64,000 nt of DNA, taken from assembly GCA_963932145.1 (NCBI GenBank), contig OZ010571.1, positions 111,159,005-111,223,004 on the forward strand. Direction: 5' to 3'. Shown piece after piece: positions 21,835-33,187 of this stretch. The notes beneath the pieces were generated by a model. That model was not told the origin of the DNA. It did not search any database and saw only the letters and a list, made by a program, of their open reading frames with translations. The first letter of the stretch is position 1, and every line of letters begins with the position of its first letter. The DNA is from Acanthosepion lycidas. Its lineage: Eukaryota > Mollusca > Cephalopoda > Sepiida > Sepiidae. The position numbers and the translations under genes are program-made.

Positions 21835-22101
21835 ATGGCATCTGTGTTCGTATTTGACTGGAGACAACAAAGTATGCCAGAATGGTTGTCAGCAAAAGAC
21901 AAGTGTCTAACGAAATTATTTTGTTTTCAAGCACCATTTTCATCGATCATTTTATTCAATTCAGAAGACTTAGAGTTTTTCGTCTTATCTGAAGTCGATA
22001 ACTATTCAGAGGCAAAACGGCTGTTTTTCTTACCAATTTACAATATCGTTGATATGAAAGCTCATTCAACGCTATTCTCTAGGCCTGCTAAAATGTCATA
22101 A
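21835..22101 (+). CDS. unrecognised 88-codon ORF
   Basis: Starts right after 'aataaataaataaatg'. The product reads as a fairly balanced protein ('WRQQSMPEWLSAKDK', 'LEFFVLSEVDNYSEAKRLF') with fewer low-complexity runs than other chance frames here, but no family motif is recognised. It lies about 50 bases before a SINE-like repeat and a mariner remnant. It could be an exon or an old transposon piece. Confidence 0.2.
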   Translation: MASVFVFDWRQQSMPEWLSAKDKCLTKLFCFQAPFSSIILFNSEDLEFFVLSEVDNYSEAKRLFFLPIYNIVDMKAHSTLFSRPAKMS

Positions 22102-22149
22102 GTATCTACCACTCGCCCGTAACATGACTTACAATAACCAGTATTACAT

Positions 22150-22245
22150 TTAATATGGACATGGACGACCGGGTGGTGTAAATGATAACGGCTCGGTGTG
22201 AGAAATCTGTGATTCGCATTCGAATTAGTCAAGAAAGGTATAATT
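22150..22245 (+). repeat. SINE-like tRNA-derived segment
   Basis: 'GGGTGGTGTAAATGATAACG', 'GCTCGGTGTGAGAAATC' and 'CATTCGAATTAGTC' recur in the same order at 34590-34650 ('GCGGTGGTGTAACGGCTCGG', 'AATGAGAAATCAGAG', 'ATCGAATTCC'). This is a dispersed tRNA-like unit. Confidence 0.6.
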
Positions 22246-22269
22246 CCATCTCCTTCTTCATTTAAGGCC

Positions 22270-23178
22270 CTTATTTCAAGAAATAAAAGCAATCACTGAA
22301 CAAGCAAAACACAAAGACATGTGTCGTTTATGGTAATGATGCCATATGTAAGAGTACTGTTCGTAAGTGGCTCGCTTGATTCAGAAGTAGAAATTTTGAA
22401 TTGAAAAACTGAATAAGTTCCGGCAGGTCTACAATCATTGATAGCGAACAGATATAATAGCTGATTAAAAACTATCCATGTAACATGACACAGGACATCG
22501 CAGAGATAATCCGCATAACACATATGAGCGTTGCAAGACATCTAAAAGCATCTGGATACGTGAATCGCTACGATATTTGAATGCTTCACTGCGATTATCT
22601 GCTCAAACTTAACAAAAAACGATGAAAAACGGATTGTTTACAACAATGTGAAGTGAAAAAGATCCTGAGGGAATCGAATTGAGTCATATTTAACCACTCC
22701 AAAGGCCGGTCTTCCTCCAAATAAGGCAATGCTGCGTATCTTGAGGGATTAGAAGACATTGTGCATTGCGCACTCCTTTCGCAAACCTGACGTTATTTGA
22801 GATTGCGATGTTTCAAGTTGGAACGATTTAAAAAAAATGTCGTTGAAAAGCTTCCGGAATTTGCTAATTGAATTGATGATGTCTTCCATTAGAACAATGC
22901 AGACCCGGTAGAAATTAATTCTGATTGGTTAGGATGTCCAACTAAACACACTGCCCTCACATGACCATGCATCTTTGGATAAGCTCTTATTTCAGCCCTT
23001 ACCATTTTTTTTAATAGGAAATATTTCACTTGTCTGGAAGTATGTAAAAACAAAATTAAATGAGTTCAACTTCCATAAATATGTCAAGTTCTGGGTTGTT
23101 GGAAAAATGACGCGGCTGAAACGATGGAGAAATGTAATGGAAAAAAATGGTAGCATCCTGTTGAATAAATCTATGTAA
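22270..23178 (+). pseudogene. mariner transposase remnant (SETMAR-type)
   Basis: A decayed transposase with a helix-turn-helix DNA-binding half and a DDD/E catalytic half, read in several frames. In order: 'AICKSTVRKWLA', 'FELKN', 'SGRSTIIDSEQI', 'DIAEIIRITHMSVARHLKAS', 'GYVNRYDI', 'YNNVKWKRS'-like sequence near 22650, 'LTTPKAGLPP'-like sequence near 22700, then the open C-terminal end 22975-23178 with 'VKTKLNEF', 'KRWRNVMEKNGSILL'. Stops and frameshifts throughout. The catalytic half between about 22750 and 22970 is badly eroded and I could not place the catalytic Asp residues. Terminal inverted repeats were not found. Confidence 0.8.
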
Positions 23179-23221
23179 AAATATAAAAAAAAATATTCTC
23201 TTTAAAATTCACTTATAAACA

Positions 23222-23860
23222 CTCTGTTTGTACTTCTTCCATGTGTCGTGTCCCTTCAGGCATCGATGATAATAGTTCACCACAATTCTCTGTTCTTGTG
23301 TAACTCTTAATAAAGTTTGTGTTTTTGTTAGGTCTTCGAAACCCTGTTCCAATATTCATTTACTCAAGCTCGCTAGGTGGGTTATGCACTTGCCTTCAAT
23401 CTGTCCATTGAGTATCAAATTCTCCGAGCCGTCCCTCCTCATTATAGAAATTTCAACTGTCTCTTTCTGATGTTAATTATTATCTTGTTTTATGTGCTGG
23501 GTTTCTTTAGGACATAAGCGATCATGGAACTACTTAACTTTCTATCTCGTATGACTCTTAGAAGTTCTCTATTTGGTAAGGACCCCGCTCCCTCTTTCGG
23601 CCATACATCCACATAAACACGTCAGGTAAGTGGATTGCAGCCTTTTCCTACCTCTGTTGCCCTCAATAATTCCCATGTGGGTTACGTTTTATAGCCCGCC
23701 ATCTTTATTATGCGTCTAGGGAATTTCAGTTGTCTTTTCCTGATTTCCATTATATGTTATTTCTGTTTCCATTTCTTTAAGTCTTACTAGTTAATTACTC
23801 ATTCAAGCATGTCAGGAGGAACGGCTCAGAGAATTTCATACTCTCTGGAGAGATTGAAAG
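23222..23860 (-). pseudogene. RTE-like LINE C-terminal fragments (cluster)
   Basis: On the minus strand 23490-23222 reads 'NIRKRQLKFL', 'NGQIEG', 'TQTLLRVTQ' and 'LKGHDT', the end of the RTE-like protein. A second piece at about 23765-23700 repeats 'IRKRQLKFPRRI'. At 23806-23858 the plus strand reads 'RRNGSENFILSGEIE', the next part of the same region but on the opposite strand, and is cut by a MITE. So at least three broken pieces overlap in 0.6 kb. Confidence 0.65.
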
Positions 23861-23862
23861 TA

Positions 23863-23942
23863 TTAGGTTGGTGCAAAAATAATTTCGTTTTCTAACATAT
23901 GTTACTATGTGAGAAAACGAAATTATTTTTGCACCAACCTAA
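23863..23942. mobile_element. palindromic mariner MITE, copy 5 (short form)
   Basis: 80 bp with TA on both sides. 'aattTCGTTTTCTaACATA' differs slightly from copies 3 and 4. It sits at the end of a plus-strand RTE-like piece. Confidence 0.95.
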
Positions 23943-24478
23943 TATATGCATAACCTACCTTGAGTAAATAGATATGAGAACAGGGTTATGGGGACAACCC
24001 CCCCCCCCAAAAAAAAAAACTTTATTAACAGCTACAAAAGACAGGGAATTGTGGTGATCTATTACCATCAATATTCTAAAGGGACACAACGCATGGAAAA
24101 AATATATCAGCAGTTTTTTGGGAAAATTGCCCAACATTCACTGCCTTATAAGAGGATCGATACCACATAGCAATCCAACACTCTTTTCTTTGTCTCTAGA
24201 TACATTTGTCTGTTTTTGAGCATCTTGCTTGACTTTAAGAATACCTCTGTCACTAATTCAATGTGTGTTCGGATCTCGGTGTCGCATTTTTCATCCTCTG
24301 TTGAACCGCTTCCCAGATATTTGCAACTATTCTATGTTGATATCTGTGGTGAACAGCCCCGTCTTGCATCTGGTGTATAGGAAAATAAGGGTCTTACCTT
24401 AACGTGCGGCCCGTGACATCAGCAAGTTTGTTCCGTGAAAATGGCATTACTCTCCCGTCCAGCCATTCTAGCAGTATG
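23943..24478. other. non-coding stretch with C9A9-type run
   Basis: A run of C followed by a run of A at 23999-24020. No gene recognised. Confidence 0.4.
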
Positions 24479-24480
24479 TA

Positions 24481-24546
24481 CAGTGATGAGGGTTTTTTTT
24501 TTGTACAGTTTATGCCAAACTGTACAAAAAAAAACCCTCATCACTG
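24481..24546. mobile_element. perfect 66-bp Tc1-like foldback element
   Basis: Arms CAGTGATGAGGG-(T)10-GTACAGTTT and the matching inverse complement (with (A)9) meet at a 5-base loop 'atgcc'. TA flanks both ends (24479-24480 and 24547-24548), and the end CAGTG is the usual Tc1-type terminus. There is only one base of length difference between arms, so it is young or conserved. Confidence 0.9.
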
Positions 24547-24548
24547 TA

Positions 24549-24840
24549 CCACCACTAATAGCAAGTCGCGTGCTGATTGGTTGAACTGGAGGAGGCAATT
24601 TGCCTGTGTAACCGAGAATAACAGCGAAGAACGCTGATTGGCTGGTGAACCGCGGTGTTGGCCAGATAAAAAAGTGTTGGAGCAGTGAAAACGAGAAGAG
24701 AAACGACGGCTATACGTAGTGACGTGTTCAGAAAGCAAGGACGGTGAACTGAACCAGCGATATTTTGATTTGTACAACTGACGTTGCAGCAATACAGACT
24801 TATTTAAACTACAATATATTCGATTCGTAACTCGCAACAT
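24549..24840 (+). promoter_or_regulatory. promoter-like segment with two inverted CCAAT boxes
   Basis: 'GCTGATTGGTTG' (24573) and 'CGCTGATTGGCTGG' (24633) are reverse CCAAT boxes. A TATA-like 'AGATAAAAAAG' follows at 24663, with GC-richer sequence and no ATG until 'CAACATGAG' at 24838. This could be a gene or LTR promoter and leader. No downstream coding exon is seen on this strand; the next identifiable sequence is a minus-strand LINE. Confidence 0.3.
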
Positions 24841-24879
24841 GAGTTTCTCTCATGTTGATGATCATACTTTCTGACATTT

Positions 24880-25720
24880 AGCATTTGAGGGTTAGTCATT
24901 TTTCCTCACTTTCTTCTTCCGGCCTATCCAGGATGTCCAGCATTTATCTTTTCGAGTTGTCCATCAATACAATCATATGCATATCTTATATTGTTAAGAT
25001 TGCATCCACTGATAATAAACCGTAGTAAAGTCCCGAGGTCCCTGAGGATAGCCTCGCTGTCGAAACTGAATAAAAAGAGAAGACGGATTCTTGTCTCAAA
25101 GCTCTTTCAATTTTTGTATAACTACTCGATTAACTATCTATGCGTATGAAGATGTTTTTTTCCCTTCTGTAAATTCTGGCATATTCTAACATCTTTTCCA
25201 AATAGATCTACTTTCCCCAGCAGATTCCTTTTCAAATGATTCTGTGTATTCTATAAAACAAAAGCGATCATCCTTCTACATTTAGATTACTCTTTCTCAT
25301 AACATTCTGCTCTTGAATATCGCATTTCATGTTCCAGTGTCCCTGACACAACTGTATTGTTCTTGTCCTACTTCCAGTCTAATTCTGCTTTGCGCTTTAT
25401 TAATCAAGATTCGCATCATTAGTTTGGTTATGTTGCAGATTAAACTGAATGTTCTAGGGATTTCGCATTCCTTTGCAGTAGGTCTCTTAGTTAATCTTAT
25501 GAAGATGGATTTAGTGATGTCCTCTATTATGTGGGTAATGTATATTTCGTTTATTACGTGTTGTCTCGATGTTGTCGATGCGTAAGTCGTCTATGGATGA
25601 AAGCGTTTTTATTACGATCCCATCAAGACCTGCTGATTTGTTCCTGCTCATCATCTCCAGTGCTGATTTTACGTTATCTTTTAGTGTTTCTGGATCTTCT
25701 GTATCTTCCAGCGGAGATTT
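24880..25720 (-). pseudogene. RTE-like LINE reverse transcriptase fragment
   Basis: Minus-strand motifs in order: 'MSRNKSAGLDGIVIKTLSSI' (25650-25590), 'ISLICNITK'-like sequence near 25440, 'GTRNAIFKIKMLC'-like sequence near 25290, then 'NNIRYAYD' (24985-24970), the RT palm where YADD has become YAYD. Many stops and frame changes. It belongs to the same LINE group as the C-terminal pieces elsewhere in the window. Confidence 0.7.
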
Positions 25721-25774
25721 CTCTCTCGCATCATGAAAACTAGTCTTTGATGTATTTCTTCCACTTTTGGAGTA

Positions 25775-26200
25775 AGTTTGAATGTCCGTTTTGTTTCTAT
25801 TTTTTTTTCTAGAACACTGTCACTGCTCACGTACCCGGCCCATGGTATTCTCTGTAACCTGTAGAACCATATTTCTGTTGCTTAATATATCTTCTTCATC
25901 TGTGAGATTGTCAAGTATTCAATTCCATATTGGAGGACAGATATTACGTAACAGTTCAGTATTTTATTCTTTGTTTCTAACGAAATTTTCCGGTTTCTTA
26001 CTACTCTGATTGGCTTTTAGAAACATCTTTCTCCATCCCAGTGGGCCTTCGGATTTCAGTGTCGCACTTACCGACTCCCAGATATGTAAATTGTACTTGC
26101 TTGATTTTGGTATCTACAATTTGTAATTTTCATGTTGAGTGGTTCCTTTTGAAAATAGACATGCGCTCTCTCTTTTTGCAATTGATGTTTATTTACATAA
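25775..26200 (-). pseudogene. RTE-like LINE post-RT fragment
   Basis: Minus strand: 'KKRESACLFSKG' near 26180, 'YLG'-type sequence near 26090, 'KISLETKN' near 25980, then 'ATEIWFYRLQRIPWAGYVSS' near 25850. This is the region just after the RT. It lies 5' of the separate RT fragment at 24880-25720, so two different copies are stacked head to tail. Confidence 0.7.
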
Positions 26201-26260
26201 TTAGAAAGAATATGTTACTGTTTCTGTATGAAATGAATGACAACAAATATGTTTTAAAAT

Positions 26261-27462
26261 ATTGTGTAATCTATAATATCTAGAACATCAGCCATATTCC
26301 TCTATGTTAAAGGTCTTTTCAACTTCTTAAAATATACGATTTTGCAGTCAGCTACGATGATAGGCGATTTTTAAACTATTAGAAATTTACATAGACTTAA
26401 ACGCTCATCTTTTCGCTTGTTAAAAAAAGAAAGACGTGGAAACAAACAAGTTCAAAGATGAAGTTTACGAGTTTGATTCGAAACGTTAAAAGTTATAATT
26501 TTAATTTATTTTTGACAACGTAAAAAGAAAATATTCTTTGGATCGTTGCATAATAAATTTATCAACCAGAGAGAACAATTGTTAAAACCAAACGGTAGAA
26601 ATATCGCAATTTTATTAAAAGTTATAAATCAATATTTGAAGGAATGACAAACGCATCAACTTTGAAGAAAGAAGAAAAAGAGAGAGTGGGAGAAGGAGAA
26701 AGAAAGAGAAAGAGAGAGAAGGAAAGATAGATAGAGAGATAGTGCAAAAGTGAGAGCGCCAGAAACAAGATAATTTACAATGAAAGGCTAAATAATAAGA
26801 AAACATCTAGAAACAAAGGATAACCATAATTAAATCATGAAAATGTAAATAGTATAACATGAAAATAAATAATAAAAAGTGTTGAATATCATGTCAGGAA
26901 AGAAAAGTTCAAAAGACTCCAGAAAGTGTATAAATAAAAAAAATAAATATTTAAATGCAAAAGTAAATAAAATAAAGTCAATACATAACAATAAATGCAT
27001 TAAAATACAGGGAAAAATACATTAAATTTTTCAATTAAGAACACTTTTTTCAATGTTGTGCCTGAGGATGTATTCCTTTTTACTGCCTTGTTTCATCTTA
27101 TTCGATATCTTTTATTTATTTCAATTTGATTTCTCTTGTTTTGTTTCATTATTCATTCGCCATTTTAGTGAAGATCTGAACAGGAAAAAGAAATGTACAT
27201 TTTCACTTCCCAGAAGTCAAAATGCGGGAAAACCTTGTCTTTCATATTTATGCTCAATTGCGCTTTAATCACATCGATGCATTGTGCTCTTTCCTGTGGA
27301 AATAATACTAATACCAGAATGTAGTATTAATAAAAATAATATCAATACTAATAATGATACTGCTGAAAAAAGAATGCATAATCGCAGTGGCTTATGTAGG
27401 ACAAGACTGATAAAGGATATAATAAGGATTTTCATAGTCAGGAATTTCGAGGGACTGTCTAT

Positions 27463-27464
<2 letters not shown>
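26261..27464. other. non-coding stretch with purine-rich patch
   Basis: A GA-rich patch at 26660-26760 and A-rich DNA to 27020. No gene recognised. Confidence 0.4.

Positions 27465-27511
<47 letters not shown>
27465..27511. repeat. (AAT)n microsatellite
   Basis: About 16 AAT units just before an RLE-type LINE copy. Like other (AAT)n tracts here, it may be the tail of an earlier copy. Confidence 0.95.
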
Positions 27512-27513
<2 letters not shown>

Positions 27514-29410
27514 CCAAATGATACATAAATCACACCAGAAGCACTACCATCTCCAAACACCTGAATATCCGACAAGGAATCTTTCAAGGAGACTCCCTGT
27601 CAACCATTCTGTTTTGTCTGTCCTTAATCCTCTTTACGCATGAACTAAACGACAGTAGCTATGGTTACAAACTAAACAAGAAAGTATAAATCAACTACTC
27701 TACATGAATGATCTCGAACGCTTTGCGAGGGACGACATTGAGTTGAAGGTTCTCCTCAATACTGTAAAATGTTTCAGTGACGTCATAGGTATGGATTTCA
27801 GATTAGATAAATGGGCAAAAGTAACATTCAAGAGAGGGTGAATTGCAGAAACACACTCAATAGATTTAGATTTTATCTCAAAGATTAGGGAACTGGAACA
27901 AGATGAAGCCTATAAGTACCTAGGAATTAGCGAAGATGTTATACAGCATAACAAAATGAAGTAGAAGGTAAGAAAGGTATACTACAGGCGTGTGCGTCTG
28001 GTACTTAATACGGAGCTGAATACCCTCCCCCCAACCCCCCCAAACCTCCCCAAAAACAACAACAAAACAAAAAACAAAACAAACAACCCCCCCAGAATAT
28101 CAGCCATAAACATCTTGGCTGTCCCTGTGATGAAATATAATTCAACATCCTTAACTGAACCATAGCTGATATTTAGCGAATTGACGCCAAAACGAGAAAG
28201 CTTCTCACTTGCGACCGCATCATTTCAAAGCTGATGTTGATCGTCTTTATATGCCCAGATCCGAAGGGGCCAGAGGATTAATTCATGTAGAACTGTCTTA
28301 TAAATCTACAACAATTAGCCTTCAAAGATACCTGGAAAGTATAGAAGACTGGATGATGATATGTGTCAAAGAACACGAAGGTAGTAAACGGAATTATTCT
28401 GTAATAGAGAAAGGCAACAAATTAAAAATGAAGTTTCAAATGGATGTAGAAATAAAAGTAAAGCACAATAGACCGACTGAAGCTTCAAAATACTTAAAAA
28501 AGAAAGCAAAAGCAAATGTAACCGGCCGGGTACAGAAACGATGTCTCGTACCAAACAAACTGATGCAGACAAACGCCGTACCCATCAGTGGCTACGTAGT
28601 ACTGGGCTAAAAGTTGAAAACGAAGGTTTTATCCTTGCTGCACAGGACTAATTTTTGTCAACTAGAAATTATCAAGTACACACACACAAAAATTGTGTTA
28701 GCCCCAAATGCAGATTTTGTGATAAATATCCAGAAACTATTGATCATCTTGTATCAGGTTGTACGGTATTGGCAGCCATTGAATATGAAACCCTGCATGA
28801 GTGAGTGGGCCAATATCTGCACTAGAAAATATGCAACTTTTACGGAAAGGAAACTGAAAGAAATTAGTATGATCACCCAGACCCGATTTCGAAGATAGGA
28901 CCTGTAACAATTTTATGGGAATAAACAATATACACAGACAGAACAATCAAATCTAATCGCCCAGACATCGTTATTAGAGATCGCAAACTAAAGAAGTGCA
29001 TCCTTATTGATATGGCAGTCCCAGCAGACTGCAATGTATCTTTGAAGATCTTCAAAAAGCTATCAAAATACAATGACCTTGAAATCGAAATCTTAAAAAT
29101 GTGGCCCATGAGAACATCAACAATCCCTACTGTAGTTGAAGCCCTCGTATTGATTGGAAATGGTTCCAATAAACTAATTGAAGGGATTCCTGGTAGTCCA
29201 TGCCTTAAAGAAATACAAACAAATTTTTCTCACGATTACAGACCATGCCTTACGAACTCCTTTATCTATGTAAAATATGTGCGTGTGTTTTTTTTTTATT
29301 GCTCAGTGGAAAATGTCATGATGCCATTTCTTAACTTAAGTTTCTAGGCAGGACCCGGAAAGAAATGTGTACACACCAGAGATCAAAGGAAATAAAATAA
29401 TAATAATAAT
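27512..29410 (+). pseudogene. RLE-type LINE, long remnant (RT to 3' tail)
   Basis: The most complete copy of a non-LTR element with a restriction-like endonuclease (R2/R4-like group). The RT part reads 'NIRQGIFQGDSLSTILFC' (27560) and 'INYSTYMNDLERFARDD' (27700; palm YMDD changed to YMND), then 'DEAYKYLGISEDV'. After a C-rich, A-rich patch (28023-28093) that replaces coding sequence come 'DVDRLYMPRSEGARGLIHVE' (28209-28300), the Cys-His knuckle (28700-28760), 'CILIDMAVPADCNVSLKIF' (28990-29055) and 'GIPGSPCLKEIQ'. The 3' end 'gacccggaaagaaatgtgt' runs into (AAT)n at 29393-29410. Stops and frameshifts. Confidence 0.85.
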
Positions 29411-29790
29411 ATTGACTGACAAACTCTTGGAGAATAATCGCTCTGATAACACGCTTATGGACAGGGTAGCCATGAATGGATCCCGATAGACGTTACTGTC
29501 GCTTGGGATAAGATAATCGGGAAGATGGAACAGGTGAAAATCCTGAAATATCAAGGTCCATCAGAGAAAATCTGTAAAATGTACCAAATAGCTGCTGAAG
29601 TTGAAACGTTTCTTGTTGGCCTACTCAAGAAAATTTCCATCGGAAATATATGACATCATTGATGGTACGCAGATGTCAGCGTTACTGGGAACAGTTTATG
29701 TGCTAAGGAAATGTTGAGTTTCTATACTACAATTATGAACCGAGATATGACCATTATCACTCGGCCAAAACATGTAAGAATCGGAAATGA
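29411..29790 (+). pseudogene. RLE-type LINE fragment
   Basis: Reads 'VTVAWDKIIGKMEQVKILKY' and 'EKICKMYQIAAEV', then 'LLGTVYVLRKML', matching the end of the endonuclease and the final conserved block ('LLGTSNILRKVL' in the copy at 38698). A separate lineage from the copy just upstream, placed directly after its (AAT)n tail. Confidence 0.65.
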
Positions 29791-30448
29791 ATTCAAATAA
29801 AAATAATGTTAATAGGATTCATGGTACACATGGAATCTATTTATGAGTGGAAGTTTTAGCAAGGTAAAATGTTTGTTGAATTATGTTGGAATATATACTT
29901 ATCCTGTTCAGTATCACATATTTGCTTACTAGTCACCCGAGATCAAACAGAATGTTCCCTAGAAAGTAACACTGCGCATGTCTATTCATCGGCGGGAGTA
30001 GCAGGGAAAAAATCCTAGTCAGTTTTCTAGATCGTTGGCCCATTTAAAATTTTGAAGGGTGAAGCTGTTAAAGTGACGTAGGAATGAAAACATCTCACCA
30101 TGACTTATTTTCTGCCCTTCAGCTTTTTTTTTCTGAAAAGCAACGGCGCAAATATTTCGCTATTTCCATGGCAAATATTCAGGCGAGATCCGTTCTTTAG
30201 TGCCATTAATTCAAACAATTACAGGCAACACTCGCCTTGAACACAACTGAATCACAGTTATACCATATCTATTCCACTTATAACAAGTGTGTTCTTATCG
30301 GATAATTTCTTCCCAAAAACGGCTATATTGGGGAACAGACTCCCACTATGATGTTCTCTCGAACGTGACAATTTTTACTACTTCAACAAAACCTTATCTA
30401 AAATGCATATCCTCATAACCTTCATTTCCTACTCACTCCTCGTATGTA
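29791..30448. other. non-coding stretch
   Basis: No gene recognised. Confidence 0.4.
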
Positions 30449-30548
30449 TTAGATTGGTGCAAAAATAATGACGTAATAATGTCGTTTTTCGACGTTAAAA
30501 ATACGTAAAAAAACGACATTATTACGTCATTATTTTGCACCAGCCTAA
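30449..30548. mobile_element. palindromic mariner MITE, copy 6 (long form)
   Basis: 100 bp with TA on both sides. Left end 'TTAGATTGGTGC' and right end 'GCACCAGCCTAA' each have one change from the family. Keeps TGACGTAA and its complement. Confidence 0.95.
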
Positions 30549-30924
30549 TACATATTGACATACCTTATTCAGTTACCCTCCACCTTGAGTAGTCTTCGGC
30601 CTCGTATTGAACATTACATTTCCTGCTCCCTCCTCTTACGTCCATATAGCTCAACTTATTCAGTAACCCTCCAACTTGAATGGATCTTCAGTCTCGTATT
30701 AGGGCAACATTATATTTCCTACTCCTTGGATGAACATTAGTATAAAAAAGAAACGTGTACATTTGGCTACGATGCATGCATCTGGTATTGTCTTATCAGT
30801 TAAGGCATTATGATAAACAGACTCGTCTTCATATATTTGTACGCGTTACTTTGTTTGGTGTGCTGATTTATTTTTTCTATGAGTCAACTATATGCCTGAA
30901 TAACATAATATTTTCTATTTTGAT
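30549..30924. other. non-coding stretch
   Basis: A phrase ('cttattcagttaccctccacctt', 'tcttcggcctcgtattg') occurs twice, near 30566 and 30656, as a diverged ~90-bp tandem duplication. No gene. Confidence 0.5.
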
Positions 30925-30945
30925 GATTTTAGTTTTGCTACATTG

Positions 30946-30977
<32 letters not shown>

Positions 30978-31049
30978 AGCAACATCATAATAATAATCAG
31001 CCGCGGTAACAACAACAACAATAATAATCAATGTAGTAAAATCGAAATC
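30925..31049. repeat. inverted repeat around (ATT)n
   Basis: Arms 30925-30954 and 31020-31049 ('tacattgattattatt' and complement) pair at 27 of 30 positions. The (ATT)n tract continues the left arm to 30975 and a partly matching AAT/AAC tract leads into the right arm. Confidence 0.85.
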
Positions 31050-32284
31050 CCTGAAAAAAGATTACCCTCTTTTACACATATAATTGACTCATATTTACTG
31101 ATTAATTACAAATTCAATTAAGTTAATAGTTTCCGTTATTTTTAATTATACGATCGAGCAGGCAATATATTAATGCACTGAACATAATATTTTTTAGAGT
31201 TTCAAAGCAAAATCACTCGTGTCTTTTTTAACTTGATAATTGATGTAATGTTTCACTTCTAGGAAAGGCGGTAAAGATATGAATGTGGCATAATTTGAGA
31301 GAACAAGGTCGGAGGTTGGGAAGGGATGACATAAAGTTTTCATATTCAGAGCCAAAACCTTTCCCTGAGTCCGCTTTGCATGAGTAACACACCTTTCCGA
31401 TTGAGAAGTAAATTTCGCTTCTTAAATAACAGATTTTGTAATTGAATATTTCATTAAAACTCAACATTTCACGATAAACGACATCTTTACACATGTCACA
31501 AAAGATGAAGTTAAAGCCTTCTCACTGTGTAATCTTGGTTTTGTTACTAGACATATATATCTGATTACGATCTGATTCAAAAATGACTGTTGAATATGTA
31601 ACTGGAAGAGATCAGTTCAGAACACACTGGACAGGTATTGGCACTTTATACTTTCTATTAAACAGTATTGCTATTTCTTTTGATGACAGCATTACGTTTT
31701 CTTCCATTAGAGGATGATTTGCTTTTGAATTAGGTAGTTCAGCCTGAATGGAATCATTGTGGAAAAACTTTCAGAATATGACTCAGCGATCGCTAGTATT
31801 TTTTCTGCCACAGTTGGCATTATTTCTATAGAAATTGCCAGTATTGTACGGCTCTTTGAAAACTTGTAAACCATCCAGTGGCACAAATGCGTTTCTTACA
31901 TAAATCTCATAATTATTCAACTTGGCATTAAATATACTTCAAAGGGAAAAGAGAAAACAGAAGAAAACTTCACTGAATCGAAGAGATTTAAATTTACAAT
32001 GAATAACATGGGGCGGAAGAATTAGGAAGTGAAACAATAATGAGCGAGAAGAGAAAAGACGGACCAGGAGGATAGTAGATCGCGAATGATATTACATTTC
32101 AATTTTTGCAGATTAGATCTGGCTGGAAGTAAAAGTACGAGAAAAGAAAAGGTCAGCATAGAACTTACGGCTACATATAGCAAACTCTATTTTAAATTGA
32201 TACCAGTCTAGTACTGCGCTTTAATGAAAAACTATGTCTAGGTACCACATCGAAGAGCGGTATTTTTTCTGAGTATATACAGAA
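31050..32284. other. non-coding AT-rich stretch
   Basis: No gene or family recognised; purine-rich from 31930 to 32160. Confidence 0.4.
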
Positions 32285-32546
32285 ATGTGGCACAAGGCCA
32301 AAATAGGGATTAGGGAAAAGGACGGTCTTCTTCTGTGTTAACGTTAAACTAAGCTAACCACAAACACTGACCCAAACATACCACAATATTCCTAACACTA
32401 AAGCAACGCATTCTTACTTACCTTTCATACTACATGAAACTCCTAAACAGTCCCCATATTTACAATTAATTGTCTGTTGTGGGGGGGGGGCGGAATAAAA
32501 TGACAATTCAAAAGCTAGCCCCAATGAGTATTTACAATATGAAAAC
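32285..32546. repeat. dispersed repeat, copy 2 of 2
   Basis: Same-orientation partner of 2065-2346, roughly three quarters identical by eye. It contains a run of about ten G where copy 1 has 'gggggagaggg'. Flanks do not match those of copy 1. Confidence 0.75.
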
Positions 32547-33187
32547 AATAACGAAGTACTCATTCGAAAAATTACCATGAACGTATTTATAGAAAAGGCA
32601 CAGAGAGGTAACCTTACGGCGGTGGGAAAGTGACTAAAGCTGAGCCGTCAGATCACGACAAATAATATTGCTTATTTTTCTTTGGATTTTATCAAGGCGC
32701 TGAAGGTAATTAGGAAGGAAACCGGACCATATGTGGGAGCGATAAGCATGGGCGAATGATCGGCATAGGTATGTAAGACAGATTCTGGAGAGAAAAACAG
32801 TCTTCTACGACAGTAATGTGTTTCACAATAGCAAAAAAAAAAAATCTCGTACAAATAAATTAAGAAAAATAATGAAAAAAAGCACATCAGTATTGTAAGT
32901 AATTATCATTAACGAGGCTGCTTATGGCATAAAATTACGAATAACAATGTCACAATGTTGCATTACATTCGCTAAAAAACAGTAATGAATATCAGAATAA
33001 AACAGATTTCATAGACACTTCAACTATTCTGAAAACGATGGTATACATTGGCAGACGGAAGTTTATCAATAGGATGAAGTTTGGTACGTTAATCTGAAAA
33101 ATGTGAAGTCAGCGTCCTATGAAGAAATGCAACAACTGAAAACATGGATAAACAACTTCTGTTACTTACTTCAGAATATTGAGCGTA
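32547..33187. other. non-coding stretch
   Basis: A minus-strand frame of 71 codons at 32672-32887 has no motif I can name. TA at 33186-33187 borders the mariner end. Confidence 0.35.
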
